Origin: Klebsiella pneumoniae
GTDB lineage: Bacteria; Verrucomicrobiota; Verrucomicrobiia; Limisphaerales; SXTU01
Assembly: GCA_943330855.2 (NCBI GenBank)
Contig: CALQJI020000002.1
Span: forward strand, 115,776-179,775
Direction of reading: 5' to 3'
Length of the DNA stretch: 64,000 bases
Shown here: piece after piece, positions 60,576-64,000 of the stretch
Layout of the letters: the number at the start of each line of letters is the position of its first letter
Numbering within the stretch: position 1 is the stretch's first letter
Notes under the pieces: generated by a model
Told to the model about the DNA's origin: nothing
Databases searched by the model: none
What the model saw: only the letters and a program-made list of their open reading frames with translations
Program-made: the position numbers and the translations under genes

Positions 60576-61583
60576 ATGAGCCACCACGTCGAACTCTCCG
60601 ACCTCTCCAAAGTCTATTTCACGACCAAGGGGCCGAACGTCATCGTGCAGGACTTCAACCTCCGCATTGCGAAGGGCGAGTTCGTCACCCTCATCGGCCA
60701 CTCCGGCTGCGGCAAATCCACCGTGCTCTCCATGCTCGCCGGCCTGAACGAAATCACCGGCGGCGTCATCGTCTTGGGCGGCAAGGAACTCGTCGGCGCG
60801 GGGCCGGACCGGGGCGTCGTCTTCCAATCACCGTCGCTGCTGCCGTGGTTTACCGCGTTTGAGAACGTGATGCTCGGAGTGGAACAGGTGTTCTTCACCG
60901 CCACTGCCGAGGAGCGCCGGGAGATTGTGGAGTATTACCTCACCGTCGTGGGGTTGGGCGATTCCATGCACAAGCGCCCGGCGGAACTTTCCCAAGGCAT
61001 GAGGCAACGCGTCGGCATCGCCCGCGCCTTTGCGCTCAAGCCCAAGATGCTGTTGCTCGACGAGCCGTTCGGGATGCTCGACTCGCTCACGCGCTACGAA
61101 TTGCAAGCCGTCCTGCTCAAGCTCTGGCGCGAGAACCGCATCACCACGCTAATGGTCACGCACGACGTGGACGAGGCACTCTACCTCAGCGACCGCATCG
61201 TCTGCATGACCGACGGCCCCGAGGCCGAAGTCGGCGACATCATCCCCGTGACCTTCCCGCGTCCGCGCGAGCGCCAGGTGGTGATGGACCACCCGGACTA
61301 TTACCCACTGCGCGAGCGGCTCATCGAGTTCCTCGAAATTCACGCGCACAAGCGCAAGGTCCCGGTCGCCCTCCACACGGAACGCCTGCCCAAGCCGGCG
61401 CTGAATCAGGCGCAGCCCGCTGCCCCCGCAGCGCAGTTTTCCAAACCTGCTGTGTCGCCGATTTCCAACTCGGCAGCGCCTACGGCATCCCAAAGCGTGC
61501 CGCGCGAGCCACGGTCCGCGGGTTTGGAAACCCGCGACACAGCCGACTTGGAAGTCTGCGCTACGACCCGCGCGCCTCTTTGA
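60576..61583 (+). CDS. nrtD: Nitrate ABC transporter ATP-binding protein 2
   Basis: Encodes 335 aa from ATG 60576, 1 base after the previous stop. Walker [19 protein letters not shown]-loop [18 protein letters not shown], signature [16 protein letters not shown], Walker [17 protein letters not shown], switch [15 protein letters not shown] (His present). Members are usually about 260-280 aa; the last ~50 residues (from about 285) are low-complexity ([20 protein letters not shown]) and are encoded by a palindromic repeat (61430-61562) that carries the frame on to a late stop. Confidence 0.91.
   Translation: MSHHVELSDLSKVYFTTKGPNVIVQDFNLRIAKGEFVTLIGHSGCGKSTVLSMLAGLNEITGGVIVLGGKELVGAGPDRGVVFQSPSLLPWFTAFENVMLGVEQVFFTATAEERREIVEYYLTVVGLGDSMHKRPAELSQGMRQRVGIARAFALKPKMLLLDEPFGMLDSLTRYELQAVLLKLWRENRITTLMVTHDVDEALYLSDRIVCMTDGPEAEVGDIIPVTFPRPRERQVVMDHPDYYPLRERLIEFLEIHAHKRKVPVALHTERLPKPALNQAQPAAPAAQFSKPAVSPISNSAAPTASQSVPREPRSAGLETRDTADLEVCATTRAPL
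61430..61562. repeat. Palindromic repeat forming the 3' coding end of nrtD
   Basis: Arms AGCGCAGTTTTCCAAACCTG... (61430-61475) and 61517-61562 are inverted copies over 46 positions with about ten mismatches; each contains two TTTCCAA-type subunits. The repeat is read through by nrtD as its C-terminal tail. Confidence 0.82.
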
Positions 61584-61631
61584 ACCCTGTCCCCACCACT
61601 GAAACTGTTCCTGTCTCCTGAAACTGAACCC

Positions 61632-63104
61632 ATGAAAAAAACCCTACCCCTGCTCACGACCGGCGCGCTTGCGCTGGCCGCCACCACCGCCACGGCGCAA
61701 TACGCGCCCCCGCCGCCCACTCAGCCGTTCCCCGGCTTCCTGAACCAAGAGTTGCGCGCCGCCGACCCGTATTGGGCCAACTGGGATTTCGGCGGACTGC
61801 TCCGCTTGCGCTTCGAGGGCAAGGACAACGCCGGCTTCACCGCCGCTGGCTTCGGTGGCGACTTCCGCAAAGCCGGCGTGGACAACAACAATTCCTATTT
61901 CATGTCCAAGCTGCTGCTGCGCACCGGCTACACCGACAAATGGTGGAGCGCCTTCCTGCAAGGCCGCAGCAGCACCACGACCGGCGATGACCGCAATCCC
62001 AACGCCGAGTCCGACGGCCCGCTGGACTTGCACCAAGCCTTCGTGACCGTGGGCAACCACAAGGAGTTTCCCGTGTCCGTCAAGGTGGGTCGCCAGGAAC
62101 TCAGCTACGGTGACGAGCGGCTCGTCGGCGCGTTTGCGTGGAACAACATTGGGCGCGTCTTTGACGCCGCGAAAGTCCGCTGGCAGCACGAGCACTTCAC
62201 CGCCGAGGCCTTCACCAGCCGCGTCGTCATCCCGGACGACAACAACGCGAACGTGAGCAACGACTACGACCTCTTCAGCGGTCTCTACGTCACGACCAAG
62301 GCCGTTCCGAAGCAGACCTCGGACTTCTACCTTCTTGCCCGCAACGCTTCCGCCGGCTCGCCTACCGCGCTAGGCACTGGCTTGGCCGCTGCACTCAACG
62401 GCCCGTCCGCTCGCGACATCTACACGCTCGGCACGCGCGGCAAGTCCGACCCTGGCGCATTCGGAAACTGGGATTACACCTACGAAGCGATGGCGCAGTT
62501 CGGTCACTTCAACGAACGCGTGGGCGCGGTCATCCGCAGCCAGAAGCAGGAGGCTTACGCCCTCGTGTTGAACGGTGGCTACACCTTCGCCGACGCGCCG
62601 TGGAGCCCGCGCCTCGGCCTCGAATACAGCTTCGCCAGCGGCGACAGCGACGCGACCGATGGTAAGCACGAGACCTTTGAAAACCTGTTCCCGACGAACC
62701 ACAAGTTCTACGGCTACATGGATTTCTTCTCGCTCCAGAACCTCCACGACGTGCGCTTCATCGTCACCGCCAAGCCCACGCCGCGCCTCAGTCTCGCCCT
62801 CGAAGGCCACCTCTTCTGGCTCGCCGACGACCGCGACAGCCTCTACGCCGTCAACGGCACGCCGCGCGGCGGACTCGTCAGCACGCCGGGCACGGGCTAT
62901 GGCCTGAACTCCGGCTACAGCAAGTTCGTCGGCGGCGAAATTGACCTGATCGCCGGCTACGCGTTGACGAAGAACGCCTCGCTCGAAGCCGGCTTCGGCC
63001 ACTTCTTTACCGGCGGCTACCTGCAATCCACGTTCAGGACTGCCGCCAACCAGGGCGCGACGGACGCGAACTGGTTCTACCTGCAAACGACGATGACCTT
63101 CTGA
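61632..63104 (+). CDS. Outer-membrane porin, alginate-export (AlgE-like) family
   Basis: Encodes 490 aa with a signal peptide (TLPLLTTGALALAATTATAQ). The mature part is beta-strand rich with alternating aromatic residues (SYFMSKLLLRTGYTDKWWSAFLQGRSS, VSVKVGRQELSYGDERLVGAFAWNNIGRVFDAAKVRW) and ends in Phe (TTMTF), the outer-membrane barrel signal. The VGRQELSYGDERLVG segment is typical of alginate-export family porins. As last gene of the nitrate cluster, 48 bases after nrtD, it may let nitrate through the outer membrane. Confidence 0.88.
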   Translation: MKKTLPLLTTGALALAATTATAQYAPPPPTQPFPGFLNQELRAADPYWANWDFGGLLRLRFEGKDNAGFTAAGFGGDFRKAGVDNNNSYFMSKLLLRTGYTDKWWSAFLQGRSSTTTGDDRNPNAESDGPLDLHQAFVTVGNHKEFPVSVKVGRQELSYGDERLVGAFAWNNIGRVFDAAKVRWQHEHFTAEAFTSRVVIPDDNNANVSNDYDLFSGLYVTTKAVPKQTSDFYLLARNASAGSPTALGTGLAAALNGPSARDIYTLGTRGKSDPGAFGNWDYTYEAMAQFGHFNERVGAVIRSQKQEAYALVLNGGYTFADAPWSPRLGLEYSFASGDSDATDGKHETFENLFPTNHKFYGYMDFFSLQNLHDVRFIVTAKPTPRLSLALEGHLFWLADDRDSLYAVNGTPRGGLVSTPGTGYGLNSGYSKFVGGEIDLIAGYALTKNASLEAGFGHFFTGGYLQSTFRTAANQGATDANWFYLQTTMTF

Positions 63105-63308
63105 GTCGGCTTTGGGCCACAGGGCTCACACGCGCAAGCCACGCAAGCTACGGGCTTACTACCCCTGCTGCGAACTCAGTCGGAACGATGCGTTGCAGGA
63201 ACTCCGTAGCCGCATCATGCACACGTGCTACAGCGTTAGCCGGCGCTGGCATAACTTTCCCGTGGCTTGGGTTGCGTGGTGTGGATGGGCTTGCTACCAG
63301 TGGCGGGA

Positions 63309-63788
63309 ATGAAATTACCCTTGCTCGTAGCCCTTGCCGCTTCACTCGCACTCGGCTCCGCGCAGGAGACGAAGAAGGCCGGCGAGCCGCCCCTGCCGTT
63401 TCCGCGCAAGGGCAAATACGGCTACCGCGATAAGGTCGGCGAGTTCGTCATCCAACCGCAGTTCGACTACGCCGGCGAGTTCAGCGAGGGGCTGGCGGTG
63501 GTGGGCTTGGGCAAGTTTCCGACCACGAAATGGGGCTACATCAATCTCCAGGGCAACCTCGTCATCCCCGTGCAGTTCGAGGGCGCGCACGACTTCTCCG
63601 AGGGCATGGCGGCGGTGAGTTTCAGCGGCAAACTCGGCTACATTGACCGCACCGGGAAGCTCGTCGTGCCCGTGAATTTCGACGAGGCGCAAAAGTTCAA
63701 GGACGGCCGGGCCCGCGTCCGCATCATCACGGAGGGCTACGGCTACATCAACAAGCAGGGTGAGCTCGTCGTGCCGTTGCAACGCTGA
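63309..63788 (+). CDS. Secreted WG-repeat protein
   Basis: Encodes 159 aa from ATG 63309 with a signal peptide (LPLLVALAASLALGSAQ). Three to four WG-like repeats follow: GKYGYRDKVGEFVIQPQFDYAGEFSEGLAVV, KWGYINLQGNLVIPVQFEGAHDFSEGMAAV, KLGYIDRTGKLVVPVNFDEAQKF, YGYINKQGELVVP. Such repeats form extended beta structures of unknown function. 63105-63308 upstream holds no gene. Confidence 0.87.
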   Translation: MKLPLLVALAASLALGSAQETKKAGEPPLPFPRKGKYGYRDKVGEFVIQPQFDYAGEFSEGLAVVGLGKFPTTKWGYINLQGNLVIPVQFEGAHDFSEGMAAVSFSGKLGYIDRTGKLVVPVNFDEAQKFKDGRARVRIITEGYGYINKQGELVVPLQR

Positions 63789-63794
63789 ACCGGC

Positions 63795-64000
63795 ATGCCC
63801 CCACCCATCTTCGCCGTCCCGCCGCGCCCCGCTGTCCGGCTCATCAACGTCACCAAGACCTTCGGTGCGCACACCGCCGTCCGCGACCTCTCCCTCACCG
63901 TCCCCACCGGCTGCACCTACGGCTTCATCGGCCCCAACGGCTCCGGCAAGACCACCACCATCCGCATCCTCCTCCACATCTTCCACCCCGACTCCGGCGA
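63795..64000 (+). CDS. ABC transporter ATP-binding protein (3' end outside window)
   Basis: Starts with ATG at 63795, seven bases after the WG-repeat stop; 68 codons visible. Sequence AVRLINVTKTFGAHTAVRDLSLTVPTGCTYGFIGPNGSGKTTTIRILLHIF includes the Walker A motif GPNGSGKTT. The start resembles ABC-2-type exporter ATPases. The remaining motifs lie beyond the window. Confidence 0.9.
   Translation, partial: MPPPIFAVPPRPAVRLINVTKTFGAHTAVRDLSLTVPTGCTYGFIGPNGSGKTTTIRILLHIFHPDSG

Noticed and set aside
63112..63312. 66-codon open frame after the porin gene
   Set aside because: No ribosome binding site or family features; overlaps the start of the WG-repeat gene.

Overview
The window is about 64 kb of GC-rich bacterial DNA, densely coded on both strands. 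Several gene families point to the Planctomycetes-Verrucomicrobia-Chlamydiae group: a DUF1501 protein, a DUF1552 protein paired with a DUF1592/1588/1585 cytochrome protein, a PVC-type membrane-bound dehydrogenase, a ThuA protein, a secreted AP-endonuclease-like sugar isomerase and a DUF6797-type beta-propeller. A heptose-1-phosphate adenylyltransferase and an outer-membrane porin indicate a Gram-negative envelope. A soil or freshwater verrucomicrobium of the Pedosphaera/Limisphaerales kind is the best guess; this is inference from gene content, since there is no rRNA gene here.

Layout. 1-4.2 kb: end of a hybrid sensor kinase, two SAM methyltransferases and a beta-CASP metallo-hydrolase. 4.2-9.1 kb: tRNA-His, an old-yellow-enzyme-like oxidoreductase, a ThuA protein and a PVC dehydrogenase closed by a clear terminator. 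9.1-14.5 kb: pabB (minus strand), then livJ, livH and livM of a branched-chain amino acid ABC transporter, interrupted by a four-helix-bundle gene inside 27-bp inverted repeats. 14.5-24.9 kb, minus strand: secreted protein, DUF1552/DUF1592 pair, sugar isomerase, Ser/Thr kinase, and a GntR-ABC ATPase-permease operon. 25.3-29.7 kb, plus strand: two SPFH proteins with a small membrane protein, a DUF1501 protein and a GYF-domain membrane protein. 29.7-34 kb: mutY, RNase HIII, cupin/phosphomannose-isomerase-like protein and heptose adenylyltransferase. 34.1-40.7 kb: an oppABCDF oligopeptide transporter with a parDE toxin-antitoxin module between oppC and oppD. 40.9-49.6 kb: a six-domain hybrid kinase, an exported methyltransferase, a CxxCH alpha/alpha-barrel protein, rsmH and a DUF6797-like protein. 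49.8-55.1 kb: ilvN-ilvC, a cysteine-free FmdB-like protein, a tiny lipoprotein, a YqgE/AlgH protein, a YgiQ-type radical SAM enzyme and a protein with two tandem repeats. 55.4-63.1 kb: a LysR regulator divergent from a nitrate-uptake operon (nrtA, two NrtS-like small membrane proteins, nrtB, a CBM48 protein, nrtC, nrtD, porin). The window ends with a WG-repeat protein and the start of an ABC ATPase.

The strongest structural theme is a set of palindromic repeat families that are neither genes nor standard insertion sequences. One family (A; outer arm begins GCCACGGATGAAACACGGAT) lies at four junctions of the opp gene cluster and at livH-livM, and twice supplies the TAG stop codon of the upstream gene. 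Other palindromes lie inside genes without breaking the frame: about 35 codons of rsmH, about 44 codons forming the tail of nrtD, and smaller pieces in pabB, the DUF6797-like gene and possibly mutY. This resembles the in-frame palindromic elements of Rickettsia, but the sequences here are different.

The two most interesting biological units are (i) the nitrate locus, which encodes both an NrtABCD-type ABC importer and two coupled NrtS-like small membrane proteins, with a glycogen-binding CBM48 protein in the same operon; and (ii) the inverted-repeat-bounded four-helix-bundle gene between livJ and livH, which looks like a 23S rRNA intervening sequence relocated into an mRNA and leaves livH without an ATG, GTG or TTG start.
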